A stretch of DNA of 16,314 nucleotides from Sulfuricella sp. (GCA_019911785.1 JAIOJM010000186.1:1-16314), one strand, 5' to 3'; positions 1 through 7,215 are shown, counted from the first letter of the stretch. Program-made: numbers and translations. The notes: generated from the sequence alone by a model not told the origin.

Positions 1-401
1 TGTTTGTCGATCAAATCGGCCAGGGTGTACAGATCCAGCGTCGCAAGAAAACTGTGCAGGGCCTCGTCCATGGCGGTTTTCAGCCGGCAGGCGGGAGCCA
101 GGATGCAGGCGCTGAAGTCGGGCTGGAAGCAGGCGACGATATCCATGTTCTCCTCCATGCTGCGCACCACGTCGCCCACCACGATCTGTTCCGGCGGGCG
201 CGCCAGTTTGATGCCGCCTCCCTTGCCGCGCAGGGTGTCGATATAGCCGTTTGCGCCGAGCTGGTGCACCACCTTCATCAGGTGGTTGCGCGAGATGTCG
301 TGATAGGCGGCGATTTCGCCGATGGTGGCGAGCTTTTCCGGTCTCATGGCGAGATAGATCAGCGTTCGCAGGGAATAGTCGGTGTAGCGGGTCAGGTGCA
401 T
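1..401 (-). CDS. nsrR: NsrR-type Rrf2 family NO-sensing repressor (3' end outside window)
   Basis: The visible 133 residues start MHLTRYTDYSLRTLIYLAM, typical of the Rrf2 winged-helix family, with the recognition region SRNHLMKVVHQL around residues 44-55. The Fe-S ligand cysteines follow as C-x7-C-x5-C in CFQPDFSACILAPAC, and then the NsrR-like stretch TLADLI near the C terminus. Family knowledge: NsrR holds an Fe-S cluster that NO destroys, which lifts repression of NO-detoxifying genes. The ATG is 16 nt after the norD stop on the same strand, so the two are probably co-transcribed, although no strong ribosome site is visible in that gap. Only the last few residues and the stop fall beyond position 1. 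The cysteine pattern and location beside nor genes favour NsrR over IscR. Confidence 0.9.
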   Translation of the reverse strand, partial: MHLTRYTDYSLRTLIYLAMRPEKLATIGEIAAYHDISRNHLMKVVHQLGANGYIDTLRGKGGGIKLARPPEQIVVGDVVRSMEENMDIVACFQPDFSACILAPACRLKTAMDEALHSFLATLDLYTLADLIDK

Positions 402-417
402 GGCGAATTTCGGTTGG

Positions 418-2256
418 TTAGCGGGTCAGCTGCGCATACAGCAGCGGCAGCTGTTTCGGCAGTTCGGAGGGTTTCCTGATTACAACATATCCGCCGATGC
501 CGAACAAGTGCGGCAGGTAGCTGCCGGCCTTTTCGTCGATGGTGACGCAGAATGGGCGCAGCCCCATCTGACGCGCTTCGAGCAGGGCGACGCGGGTGTC
601 TTCGATGCCGTAGCGCCCTTCGTACTGGTCGAGGTCGTTGGGTTTGCCGTCGGTGAGGATGAACAAAATCCTTTGCGTCGCCTGCTGTTTCGCCAGGAGC
701 TGGCTGGCGTGGCGGATGGCGGCGCCCATGCGGGTGTAGTAGCCGGGCTTGATGGCGGCGATGCGGCCGCGGATGCCGGCGTTGTATTTTTCGCCGAATT
801 CCTTGAGGACGTGGAAGCGCACGTTGTCGCGCTTGAGCGAGGAAAAGCCGTACAGGCTGAAACGGTCGCCGGTGGCGGAGAGCGCCTCGGCGAACAGGAA
901 CAGGCTGTCGCGGATGACGTCGATGACGCGGGCGGTATCGCTCACCCAGGCATCGGTGGAGAGCGACAGGTCGGCCAGCATCAGACAGGCCAGATCGCGG
1001 TCGCGGTAGTGGTGGGCGCGGTACAGGCCGCGCTCGGCGGCGTGGCCGGTGAGGCGGTCGGCGGTGAACTGTACGCAGGCGTCCAGGTCTGGCTCGGTGC
1101 CGTCGAACTGGCCCCTGATCCATACCCGCGCCGGGGTCAGCGCCTCGAACTGGCTGCGGATGCGGCGCGCGGTGGCCGTGAGGTGGTGCGGCAGCGGACA
1201 GGGCGGCGCTGCGCGCGCGACCATCGGCTGCAGGCGGCAGTGGTCGGGCTGCAGGATCTGCTTCTTGTAGTGCCACTCCGGCAGCAGGATGCCCTGCCCA
1301 AGCGGCAGGTCGTCCTGTGCCGCGGAAGGCAGGTCGAGGTCGAACCTGAGGCGCGAGGCGACGCTTTTGCCGTCCTGCGCTACGCTCAGGTGGTTGAGGT
1401 CGTCGGCGGCCGGGTCGGCGCCGGGGTCGCTGTCATCCTCGGTGGGGCGGTTGGCCTTGATGTATTCGGCCCAGCTGAAAATACTCTCGGCGCGGAAGAA
1501 CAGAATGAACGGGTTTTTGTTGTCCGGCATGTCCACCCGTTCGGCCTGGCGGCGCTGGGTGTCGTCGGTTTTTTTGCTCTTGCCGTCGCCTTCCTGCTGC
1601 GGTTCGCCGGAGGGGGCGGCGTTGCCGGCCTGAATCGGTAATGTTCGTGGCGGATTGGGGTGCAGCCACAGGTGCACCGGATACGGTGGCCGGCTGGCGC
1701 GCGGCAGCTTGTCCACGCTGCCCGGGTTGGCCAGAGCGGCGCGGATGGCCTGCTCCATGGCGGCCTCGTCTTCCGGCAGCCTGGCCGGGTCGGGGCGCAG
1801 TGCCAGCGTGGCATCGAGCAGGCGCTGATAGCGCGAGCGGATGCCGGGGAAGCGATCGAATACCGTCAAGGTGGCCTGCTGGCTGCGCGCTATCCAGGAG
1901 GGTGTGTCAGGTTTATCCACGGCCGCCAGCGCAATCAGCCACAGGTAGAGGTCGCGGTTGAGGCTGCGCTGCGGCAGGATGTCGAGTACCGCCGGCAGGC
2001 GCAGGGTGTCTTCGTCGAGCCAGGTCAGCTCGGCTCTTTCGCCGCTGCCGGCGATGCGCTGCAGCAGACTGCGGCGCGCGCCGTGTTCGGTCGCGCCGGT
2101 TGCCCTGACGCTGAGGCCGCTATCGCCGCCGAGGGCGCGGAAGAAGATGCCGGCGGTCTTGCTGATGCCTGCCAGCGTCACCGCTTCCTGCGGATAGCGC
2201 TTCTCCGCCGCACCGGTGATGAGCTTGTGCCAGAGGGCGCCGACCGTTTCTTCCAT
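418..2256 (-). CDS. norD: NorD, VWA-domain NO reductase activation protein
   Basis: This 612-residue protein has the length and layout of NorD/CbbO proteins: a long variable N-terminal half and a C-terminal von Willebrand A domain. The MIDAS metal site is complete: D429-x-S431-x-S433 in ADLSLSTDAW, T508 in GYYTRMG, and D536 in ILTDGKPND. Family knowledge: NorD works with the AAA+ protein NorQ to insert iron or mature the NorCB NO reductase. No strong ribosome site is seen before the ATG. The region before it carries a small dyad at 2276-2293. The gene is separated from norQ by about 8.6 kb, while in most nor operons norQ and norD are adjacent. It is followed by nsrR after 16 nt. Frame and motifs look intact, so it should be functional. 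Confidence 0.95.
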   Translation of the reverse strand: MEETVGALWHKLITGAAEKRYPQEAVTLAGISKTAGIFFRALGGDSGLSVRATGATEHGARRSLLQRIAGSGERAELTWLDEDTLRLPAVLDILPQRSLNRDLYLWLIALAAVDKPDTPSWIARSQQATLTVFDRFPGIRSRYQRLLDATLALRPDPARLPEDEAAMEQAIRAALANPGSVDKLPRASRPPYPVHLWLHPNPPRTLPIQAGNAAPSGEPQQEGDGKSKKTDDTQRRQAERVDMPDNKNPFILFFRAESIFSWAEYIKANRPTEDDSDPGADPAADDLNHLSVAQDGKSVASRLRFDLDLPSAAQDDLPLGQGILLPEWHYKKQILQPDHCRLQPMVARAAPPCPLPHHLTATARRIRSQFEALTPARVWIRGQFDGTEPDLDACVQFTADRLTGHAAERGLYRAHHYRDRDLACLMLADLSLSTDAWVSDTARVIDVIRDSLFLFAEALSATGDRFSLYGFSSLKRDNVRFHVLKEFGEKYNAGIRGRIAAIKPGYYTRMGAAIRHASQLLAKQQATQRILFILTDGKPNDLDQYEGRYGIEDTRVALLEARQMGLRPFCVTIDEKAGSYLPHLFGIGGYVVIRKPSELPKQLPLLYAQLTR

Positions 2257-2275
2257 GTCCGATTGCCGGGTGAGG

Positions 2276-2293
2276 GTAAACGCGATAGTTTAC
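2276..2293. promoter_or_regulatory. Small dyad upstream of norD (GTAAAC-N6-GTTTAC)
   Basis: A perfect 6-bp inverted repeat with a 6-nt spacer lies 20 bp before the norD start codon. It could be an operator or a leader hairpin. It does not resemble the FNR box or the NsrR consensus. A run of six T follows it on the plus strand, but no plus-strand gene ends there. Confidence 0.35.
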
Positions 2294-2504
2294 GCCGTTT
2301 TTTCTGTTCGGCCTTGCTCTGCATCAAGAAGCCTGGCACGCCTTCCATGCTGCTTGGCAGGCTTGTGGCGATGATGGTTCGCCGATGACTGGCGGAATCG
2401 AAAGCGGGCAGGGTTAGATAGGCAAGATCATAACGAGCAGCAGTGCCCAAGCGATGAGGCCTGCTCCGATCACTGTCTGTGTAATCGAGGCCGCCACCAC
2501 TTCC

Positions 2505-3011
2505 TCATGCATATGACAGAGCGCGTAAATGCCGTGGTAAATGATGCTGCAGGATAATCCTAGCGCCACTGTGGTAAATGATGCTGCAGGATAATCCTAG
2601 CGCCACTAAGGATACGAAGGCGTTGAAAAGCAGGCTGGGAACGAGCAAACCCAGGGAAGACAGCCACAGCGGGATTGGCGCGATTCCCGCCAGCATGTAG
2701 GCATCATGGGTGTCGATGTCAACGCTGTTTGCCTCTGCAATCGCCCTAATAAGCCACCCCATGAATATAAAGGTCATCATTTCTGCCACGAAGAACAGGG
2801 TGGCTATCAATGCCCAGGGCTTGGCGCTAAAGCCTGAAAGAAATTCATCCCCATAATGTGTGCCGGCAGAGTAAAGCATGATTGGCGGCAGGATGGAGAG
2901 GGGTAGAACCAGGAACGAAAAGATCTTTGCAACGGATGGATGGATTACCTCTAATTCAGGCCAGCCTTCCTTGGATGAAACGAACATCTTGGATAAAGTC
3001 AGAATGCTCAT
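2505..3011 (-). CDS. Yip1-family multispanning membrane protein, C terminus frameshifted
   Basis: The protein begins MSILTLSKMFVSSKEGWPEL. The hydrophobic core IFSFLVLPLSILPPIMLYSA, the THYGDEF stretch and several membrane segments match bacterial Yip1-type membrane proteins, whose function is unknown. The start at 3011 is chosen because GGAGG lies 6 nt before it; a longer in-frame start at 3047 has no such site. After residue 147 (SIIYH) an exact 37-bp tandem duplication shifts the frame. The protein then ends with 21 unrelated residues at 2505, 168 residues in all. Removing one copy restores GIYALCHMHEEVV followed by a hydrophobic helix, ending at a TAA at 2414-2416, 186 residues in total. 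The last membrane segment is therefore lost, so the gene is probably damaged unless the duplication is an assembly error. Its promoter carries a dyad shared with the marR/dsrC-like spacer. Confidence 0.75.
   Translation of the reverse strand: MSILTLSKMFVSSKEGWPELEVIHPSVAKIFSFLVLPLSILPPIMLYSAGTHYGDEFLSGFSAKPWALIATLFFVAEMMTFIFMGWLIRAIAEANSVDIDTHDAYMLAGIAPIPLWLSSLGLLVPSLLFNAFVSLVALGLSCSIIYHSGARIILQHHLPRHLRALSYA
2534..2607. repeat. Exact 37-bp tandem duplication inside the Yip1 gene
   Basis: The 37 bases at 2534-2570 (beginning GTGGTAAATGATGCTGCAGG) recur without change at 2571-2607. Since 37 is not a multiple of three, the duplication shifts the reading frame of the minus-strand Yip1-family gene. 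The perfect identity indicates a very recent event, or an assembly artefact. Confidence 0.95.
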
Positions 3012-3040
3012 GATGCACCTCCATATGCCGCAGGTTAATA

Positions 3041-3057
3041 ATATCAAACCGTGATAT
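3041..3057. promoter_or_regulatory. Operator-like dyad at the Yip1 promoter
   Basis: ATATCAAACCGTGATAT is a perfect 6-bp dyad with a 5-nt spacer. It lies just downstream of the predicted -10 box, over the likely transcription start, a classic repressor position. Two close relatives lie at 4881-4897 and 4897-4913 between marR and the dsrC-like gene, so the local MarR protein is the best candidate binder (inference). Confidence 0.6.
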
Positions 3058-3058
3058 A

Positions 3059-3087
3059 TGTATAGTATTCTGAAGGCGTATAGTCAA
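3059..3087 (-). promoter_or_regulatory. Sigma70-type promoter for the Yip1 gene
   Basis: Read on the minus strand, TTGACT (3087-3082) and TATACA (3064-3059) are 17 nt apart. This predicts a start near 3052 and a leader of about 40 nt ending in the GGAGG ribosome site. Confidence 0.6.
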
Positions 3088-3145
3088 GTAAAATTGTCAA
3101 GTATTCCTGTGCGGGCGGAAAGTGAGGCAAAGCCGAGGCATGAAG

Positions 3146-4291
3146 CTATGTTGCCGAAGCCGCGACTGTGCCGCCATATACAGACGCCAGCAAATCCAGG
3201 CGGGTCAGTATGCCAACAAGCTTCCCGTGGCCGCTCACAACCGGCAGGTGGTTGATACCGCTTTCTGCAAATATCCTGAAAGCTTCGGTCAAGTGCATGT
3301 CCTCGCTCGCAACCGTTACGGGTGCAGTCATGATCCGCACCGCTGAATAAGCTGGATGACGGGAGAACATAAGCCTGATCCTGGCCCGCATGGAGTGGCA
3401 CATGCGCCAGTCGGTGACCTTGAGGAAGTCGGCAATCGTCAAGACGCCAACCAGGTGCTGGGCATCATCGACAACAGGGACGCCACGAATACGGTGCTGA
3501 CGCAGGAGTTTCCATACCTCATCCAGGGACGCTCCTGGTTTTATTGTCACCACATCACGAGTCATGATGTCCTTCAGGCGCAAATCGCCAACCTGCCTAC
3601 GGTAGGTGTGGAGCGTTGCCAGGGAAAAAATGCGTTCCAGGTCTTCCTCGGTGACATCGATAAAGCTGTTCATTTCCTTCAACGCTGCGTGCAAGTCGTC
3701 TTTGCTGAGTCCGGGCCTGAGGTGAGGTTCATTGCCATGCCCTGCCGCATTGCCTGCGAAGGAAGGGTTGAAGGGATAATGCCGTCTGAGCACCAGTCGA
3801 TTGATTAGCAGGGTTACGCCCATCAGGATGACTACGTTGATGAGCACCGGCATCACGATGAAGTGATAGCCCATGGAATGAATCCGCTGGTCACCGATGA
3901 CAGCCAGCAACGCGGTCGCGCCCCCCGGCGGATGCAGGCAACGGAGGTAATACATGGCCAGAATGGAAAGACCGACTGCCAGTCCGGCGGAAAGATAGAC
4001 GTTGTGGAGCTCCATGGCGCAAAACACACCGATTGTGGCGGATACCAGGTGCCCCCCGATAAATGACCAGGGCTGTGAAAATGGACTATGCGGTGCGCCC
4101 AGCAGCAAGACGGTGGAAGCGCCCATGGCCGCCAGCATATAAGGGGCGGTGACCTGGCCGATGAATATGTGGGTTAACCAGGTTGTGGCAAGGATCGCCC
4201 CAACGCCGCCGAAACCCGAGATGAGTCGTTCCCGGTGGGTGACGGTGGTTTGCCGTGGGAACAGATACGCAAAGAGTCGTTGTCCAAGCAT
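3146..4291 (-). CDS. HPP-domain membrane protein with tandem CBS domains
   Basis: A 381-residue protein. Residues about 20-170 form an HPP-family membrane domain with several hydrophobic helices and the signature HPPGGATA at 120-127. A soluble linker follows, then two CBS domains starting near DIMTRDVVTI (241) and IMTAPVTVAS (310), each with the usual GVPVVD/HLPVV core. Family knowledge: CBS pairs bind adenosine nucleotides and often gate transporters; HPP proteins are integral membrane proteins, some of them linked to nitrite or other anion handling. The substrate cannot be told from the sequence. GAGGGG a few bases before the ATG supports this start. It is followed by the Yip1 gene after 134 bp with its own promoter, and preceded by marR on the same strand. 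Confidence 0.9.
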   Translation of the reverse strand: MLGQRLFAYLFPRQTTVTHRERLISGFGGVGAILATTWLTHIFIGQVTAPYMLAAMGASTVLLLGAPHSPFSQPWSFIGGHLVSATIGVFCAMELHNVYLSAGLAVGLSILAMYYLRCLHPPGGATALLAVIGDQRIHSMGYHFIVMPVLINVVILMGVTLLINRLVLRRHYPFNPSFAGNAAGHGNEPHLRPGLSKDDLHAALKEMNSFIDVTEEDLERIFSLATLHTYRRQVGDLRLKDIMTRDVVTIKPGASLDEVWKLLRQHRIRGVPVVDDAQHLVGVLTIADFLKVTDWRMCHSMRARIRLMFSRHPAYSAVRIMTAPVTVASEDMHLTEAFRIFAESGINHLPVVSGHGKLVGILTRLDLLASVYGGTVAASAT

Positions 4292-4344
4292 TTTCGCCCC
4301 TCGTAATGATCGGTCTCTAAAAAGTCGCGGCTAATCTGGATATG

Positions 4345-4361
4345 CTTTGAGGTAATCAAAG
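4345..4361. promoter_or_regulatory. Dyad between marR and the HPP-CBS gene
   Basis: CTTTGAGGTAATCAAAG is a perfect 6-bp inverted repeat with a 5-nt spacer, the same geometry as the ATATCA-N5-TGATAT dyads nearby but with different half-sites. It lies about 54 bp before the HPP-CBS start codon. It may be an operator; no convincing -10/-35 pair is seen beside it. Confidence 0.35.
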
Positions 4362-4394
4362 CCATGCGAGGCCTTGGTGACACAAACATCCAAA

Positions 4395-4850
4395 TTAATC
4401 GGCGGATTGAATTTCCTGTTTGTCTCCAACAAGTTCATGCGTGCTGGGGACTTGGAAAATGCCTTGAAGGTTCAGCAATTCGTCAATGTGGACACGTGCC
4501 AGCTTGCCCAGCGTCTTTTCTCCTTTTGGGGTGAGGTGGACCTCAACCTCGCGCCGATCTGCCCGGCCCTGCTCTCTGCGGACCAGTCCGAGTTTCTCGC
4601 ACCGGGTAACCAATGAAACAACACCGTGATGATGTGCCTGCAGGCGTTCTGCGAGTTCGCCGATGGTCGCCCATTTCCGGCCGGGAAATCCATTGATATG
4701 AAGCAACAGTAGATATTGCAGGTGGGTAACGCCATGCTTGCGTGAAATTTGCTCGCTAAAGCGGAGAAACCGTCGCAGCTGATAACGGAAATTGGAAAGC
4801 GTCTCGTACTCTTTTTTGCTGAGTCGTGTGTTCATCGTATGTCCATACAT
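4395..4850 (-). CDS. MarR family transcriptional regulator
   Basis: A 151-residue protein with the MarR layout. N-terminal helices include NFRYQLRRFLRFSEQISRKH, and a winged helix-turn-helix follows with ATIGELAERLQAHHHGVVSL and the wing VRREQGRADRREVEVHLT, carrying the conserved D-x-R-x-x. The C-terminal dimerisation helix then follows. Family knowledge: MarR proteins bind pseudo-palindromic DNA near their own genes and usually repress until a ligand or oxidant releases them. An alternative ATG five codons downstream (4835) is possible; neither has a clear ribosome site. It diverges from the dsrC-like gene. Two overlapping dyads in the 108-bp spacer suggest autoregulation and control of that gene. 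The inducer is unknown. Confidence 0.9.
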   Translation of the reverse strand: MYGHTMNTRLSKKEYETLSNFRYQLRRFLRFSEQISRKHGVTHLQYLLLLHINGFPGRKWATIGELAERLQAHHHGVVSLVTRCEKLGLVRREQGRADRREVEVHLTPKGEKTLGKLARVHIDELLNLQGIFQVPSTHELVGDKQEIQSAD

Positions 4851-4869
4851 AGTGCTGATGATCGAATAT

Positions 4870-4898
4870 TTGCAATAATCATATCATATTGTGATAAT
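4870..4898 (+). promoter_or_regulatory. Sigma70-type promoter for the dsrC-like gene
   Basis: TTGCAA (4870-4875) and GATAAT (4893-4898) are 17 nt apart, predicting a start near 4905. Both neighbouring dyads overlap this promoter and its start site. Confidence 0.6.
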
Positions 4899-4913
4899 AT
4901 CATGCCGTGATGT
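4881..4913. promoter_or_regulatory. Two tandem operator-like dyads in the marR/dsrC-like spacer
   Basis: ATATCATATTGTGATAA (4881-4897) and ATATCATGCCGTGATGT (4897-4913) share the pattern ATATCA-N4-G-TGAT with the perfect dyad at 3041-3057. They are 16 bp apart, overlap by one base, and cover the -10 box and start site of the dsrC-like promoter. They are the most likely binding sites of the adjacent MarR protein (inference). Confidence 0.6.
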
Positions 4914-4961
4914 TTACGTGTGCTGAATCTTGCCCGAACTTTAGATTTACGGAGGTAAATG

Positions 4962-5288
4962 ATGGAAACAAACATACGCATGCCAGACCTTGATGCGGAA
5001 GGCTATCTCGTGGAACCGCAGGACTGGTCGGAAGAGTTGGCCGAAGTGCTCGCTCTTCAGGAAAACATTTCGCTGACAGAGGACCACTGGGATGTCATCC
5101 GTTTCATGCGCGAGTATTACGAAGAGCACCAGGTTGCCGCCGACGCACGCTATGTGATCAAGCATTTGAGCGACCGGTTGGGGCCTGGTTCACGCAACAA
5201 GCTGTTCGAGCTATTTCCTTATGGGTACGTCAAGCAGGCATGCAAGATCGCAGGGATGAAGCGGCCGCGGGGATGGAGCACGGGTTGA
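4962..5288 (+). CDS. DsrC/TusE/RspA-family protein lacking the C-terminal cysteine
   Basis: The 108-residue protein starts METNIRMPDLDAEGYLVEPQ and contains LTEDHWDVIRFMREYYEEHQ, ending LFPYGYVKQACKIAGMKRPR then GWSTG. This is the DsrC/TusE fold signature. Family knowledge: true DsrC carries two C-terminal cysteines, one in the KQAC motif and a penultimate one, and passes sulfur as a trisulfide; TusE keeps the penultimate one. Here only the KQAC cysteine is present, and tryptophan stands where the final cysteine is expected. It is therefore unlikely to work as standard DsrC or TusE and may be a regulatory (RspA-like) or single-thiol version. GGAGG at 4951-4955 sits 6 nt before this ATG; an ATG one codon earlier (4959) is too close to it. 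No dsr genes are visible nearby. Confidence 0.9.
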   Translation: METNIRMPDLDAEGYLVEPQDWSEELAEVLALQENISLTEDHWDVIRFMREYYEEHQVAADARYVIKHLSDRLGPGSRNKLFELFPYGYVKQACKIAGMKRPRGWSTG

Positions 5289-5458
5289 AATCAAAAAGCT
5301 CGCATTGAGGATAGCAGCTGAAAAGATCCGGGATCTCAGTCTTTGAGGCGCCAGCTAGTCCCGGTTTGGTGCGGGGCGCAACCGAGGGAACTCGAGTAAG
5401 TAATTTACGGATCATGGCAAATTTTCTTGCCGAAAGCGGTGCTTATAGGGCGTGCCAA

Positions 5459-6547
5459 TTACGGGTTCCCTTTCCTGATGCCGAAGCCGCGGACCACGCT
5501 GCCGGCGGTGCTCAAGATGAAAAGCGCCAGCGCCGCGGCATTCAGCAATCCGCCGAGGCTGCGCAGATCGGGCAACGCCAGCCCATCGCCGGCGAGGCGC
5601 ACCAGCAGCGACGCATGCAGCGCCAGCAGCGGCAGGTAGAAAGTCCAGTGATAAGGCATTCTGACCCGCACCACGGCAGGAAATATCACCGGCGCGTGGC
5701 CGAATACCATCGAGAACACGAAACCGGCCAGGATGGCGTGCAGCACCGCATCGTAAGCCGCTCCGGTCAGGCTGCCGGCAGCGAGCAGGGTAATGCTGCC
5801 GACGGCAAGCCAGGCGTAGCCGGAGAGTAGGCAGACGGCGATGAAGCGGGTCAGCCCCTGCTCTTTTACCGTGCGCCGTGCGATGTCCTGGCGCAGCAGC
5901 CACAAAGCCAGTCCGAGCAGCCCCGCTCCATACAGGAAGATGCCGGCGCCGGTGCCGCTGAGAAAGCCGCCCGCCAGGATCGTGGCAAGGATGGCCGCAA
6001 AAACGCGTTTGGCAACGGGCGAGGGGGGCAGGAAGCGGGACAGTTCCAGCCGTTCGCCGGCGATGGTCAGTATCAGGAAGTTGATCCACAGCGTCACCAC
6101 CCCCGGCACCGGGGTGCCGGCCAGCCACAGCAGGTTGCCGGCCAGCCAGCTCAATGCGCCGAGCACCATGGTGACCATGAACAGTTCGCGCTGGCGCAGC
6201 ATGATCAGGGTGGTCCCGGCAAATAGCACGGCGCTGCCCAGCGCTATGGCCGTAGCACCGATGAATGGCGGAAAGCCGAGCAGGATGGCAACGCCGCCCA
6301 GCCCGGTCAGCAGCGGCCCGGCATAGGCCCAGCGGCGGCCCATGGCGACCGCCCGCTCCAGCCCGATGACGGTGCCGAGAAAGCCCGACACCATCAGCGG
6401 CCCGTGCAGCAAGGCCAGTTGTGCCGAGGGAAGCGGCACGCTCCAGCCCAGCCGCGCGAGGCCGGCCAGCACTCCCGATGCCAGGGAAGCGAATCCCAGA
6501 ATCAGGAGCGGCAGCCGGAACGGAACGCCCAGGTCGCCGGGTCGCAT
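5459..6547 (-). CDS. NnrS-like polytopic membrane protein
   Basis: A 362-residue, very hydrophobic protein with roughly ten or more predicted membrane helices. It shows the motifs LLHGPLMVSGFLGTVIGLER (His48) and HAILAGFVFSMVFGHAPVIF, an arrangement of histidines at helix ends like that of NnrS-type haem/copper membrane proteins, plus the stretch TIAGERLELSR. NnrS proteins are linked to NO stress; the link here rests on a distant motif resemblance and on location. The ATG at 6547 is chosen because GAGGA lies 7 nt before it; longer in-frame starts run back into the DUF2249 gene. It is 10 nt after that gene's stop, so the two are co-transcribed. A 170-bp spacer with nothing recognisable separates it from the convergent dsrC-like gene. 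Confidence 0.7.
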   Translation of the reverse strand: MRPGDLGVPFRLPLLILGFASLASGVLAGLARLGWSVPLPSAQLALLHGPLMVSGFLGTVIGLERAVAMGRRWAYAGPLLTGLGGVAILLGFPPFIGATAIALGSAVLFAGTTLIMLRQRELFMVTMVLGALSWLAGNLLWLAGTPVPGVVTLWINFLILTIAGERLELSRFLPPSPVAKRVFAAILATILAGGFLSGTGAGIFLYGAGLLGLALWLLRQDIARRTVKEQGLTRFIAVCLLSGYAWLAVGSITLLAAGSLTGAAYDAVLHAILAGFVFSMVFGHAPVIFPAVVRVRMPYHWTFYLPLLALHASLLVRLAGDGLALPDLRSLGGLLNAAALALFILSTAGSVVRGFGIRKGNP

Positions 6548-6557
6548 GGCGCTTTCC

Positions 6558-6812
6558 TCAGGCGCAGCAGGCCGCGACGCGGCCGATACGCACTCTCCAT
6601 ACATCGGGGCCTTCTTCCAGGTATTCCCAGCTGAACTCGCCGCCATGCTCGGCCTGGAACTGATAGTAAAGCGGCTTGGGATCGTGGTCGTTGACCAGGA
6701 GCAGGGCCTCGTCTTGAACCAGGCTGGAGAAGGTGCCGAAGATCAGCGGATGGCGGTCGCGCGGCGCAATGGCGCGGACGTCGATGGTGATATTGGAGGT
6801 TGCAGTCGTCAT
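6558..6812 (-). CDS. DUF2249 domain protein
   Basis: An 84-residue protein made almost entirely of one DUF2249 domain: DVRAIAPRDRHPLIF, then LLVNDHDPKPLYYQFQAEHG, then FSWEYLEEGPDVWRVRIGR. It ends in a CC pair. Family knowledge: DUF2249 is a small SirA/TusA-like domain often found beside hemerythrins and NO-related genes; its biochemical role is unknown. AGGAG lies 7 nt before the ATG. The gene sits between the DUF59 gene (30-nt gap) and the NnrS-like gene (10-nt gap), clearly one operon. A second, more diverged DUF2249 gene lies at 15515 beside a hemerythrin. Confidence 0.9.
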   Translation of the reverse strand: MTTATSNITIDVRAIAPRDRHPLIFGTFSSLVQDEALLLVNDHDPKPLYYQFQAEHGGEFSWEYLEEGPDVWRVRIGRVAACCA

Positions 6813-6842
6813 GATAAATCTCCTGTGGTTTGAGGTGGGGGT

Positions 6843-7145
6843 TTAACTCCAGCCTAAATGTTTGCGTGCGTGCTCGCTCATCTTGTCCGGGCTCCATGGT
6901 GGATCCCAAACCAGTTCGATGTCGATTTCTGTGTCGGTTGGCGCCAGCGCTGCCAGTGCTTCATGGACATCATCGAGTATCATCTCTCCCATCGGGCAAG
7001 CCGGCGTGGTCATGGTCAGGTCGACATGCAGCCTGTTGTCCGAAATTTCCACGCCATACACCAGGCCCAGATCGACGATATTCATCCCGATTTCAGGGTC
7101 GATGACGCCACGCAGAACAGTTCGAACTTCTTTCTCGGTGAGCAT
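6843..7145 (-). CDS. DUF59 / MIP18-family protein (PaaD/SufT-like)
   Basis: A 100-residue protein with the DUF59 signatures VIDPEIGMNIVDLGLVYGVE and TTPACPMGEMILDDV, including the conserved cysteine C50, and ending with WDPPWSPDKMSEHARKHLGW. Family knowledge: such proteins help insert or mature Fe-S clusters (SufT, PaaD, MIP18). Within an NO-response operon a role in repairing NO-damaged Fe-S proteins is plausible but inferred. The ATG at 7145 follows TTGGAAAC, which gives a modest ribosome site; a TTG four codons upstream is less likely. It lies 97 bp after the repeat protein gene, with a strong hairpin between them, and is co-directional with the DUF2249 and NnrS-like genes. Confidence 0.9.
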   Translation of the reverse strand: MLTEKEVRTVLRGVIDPEIGMNIVDLGLVYGVEISDNRLHVDLTMTTPACPMGEMILDDVHEALAALAPTDTEIDIELVWDPPWSPDKMSEHARKHLGWS

Positions 7146-7182
7146 GATTGTTTCCAACTGGCTTTGAGGCTAAGAGTAACCG

Positions 7183-7215
7183 CCACCCATCCCCGGGGGA
7201 AGGAGGGATGAGTGG
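7183..7215 (-). other. Intercistronic hairpin between the repeat-protein and DUF59 genes
   Basis: CCACCCATCCC (7183-7193) pairs with GGGATGAGTGG (7205-7215) over 11 positions, one of them a mismatch or wobble, with an 11-nt loop. No T run follows on the minus strand, so it is not a standard terminator. It could stabilise the upstream message or reduce read-through into the DUF59 operon. Confidence 0.5.

Noticed and set aside
400..1641. Long plus-strand open frame opposite norD
   Set aside because: It is the reverse-strand shadow of norD. Its composition reflects GC-rich codons of norD and it shows no domain.
2178..2450. Minus-strand 90-codon frame spanning the norD start
   Set aside because: It overlaps norD out of frame, has a low-complexity basic sequence and no ribosome site.
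5441..5457. TGGCACG on the minus strand just after the NnrS-like gene, like a second sigma54 promoter
   Set aside because: The GC partner is 12 nt away instead of 10, so the essential -24/-12 spacing is wrong, and no suitable gene start follows.
5289..5458. Spacer between the dsrC-like and NnrS-like genes, checked for a terminator or small gene
   Set aside because: Only tiny palindromes (AGATC-CGG-GATCT and GGCAA-N6-TTGCC) are present, without T runs or a plausible frame.
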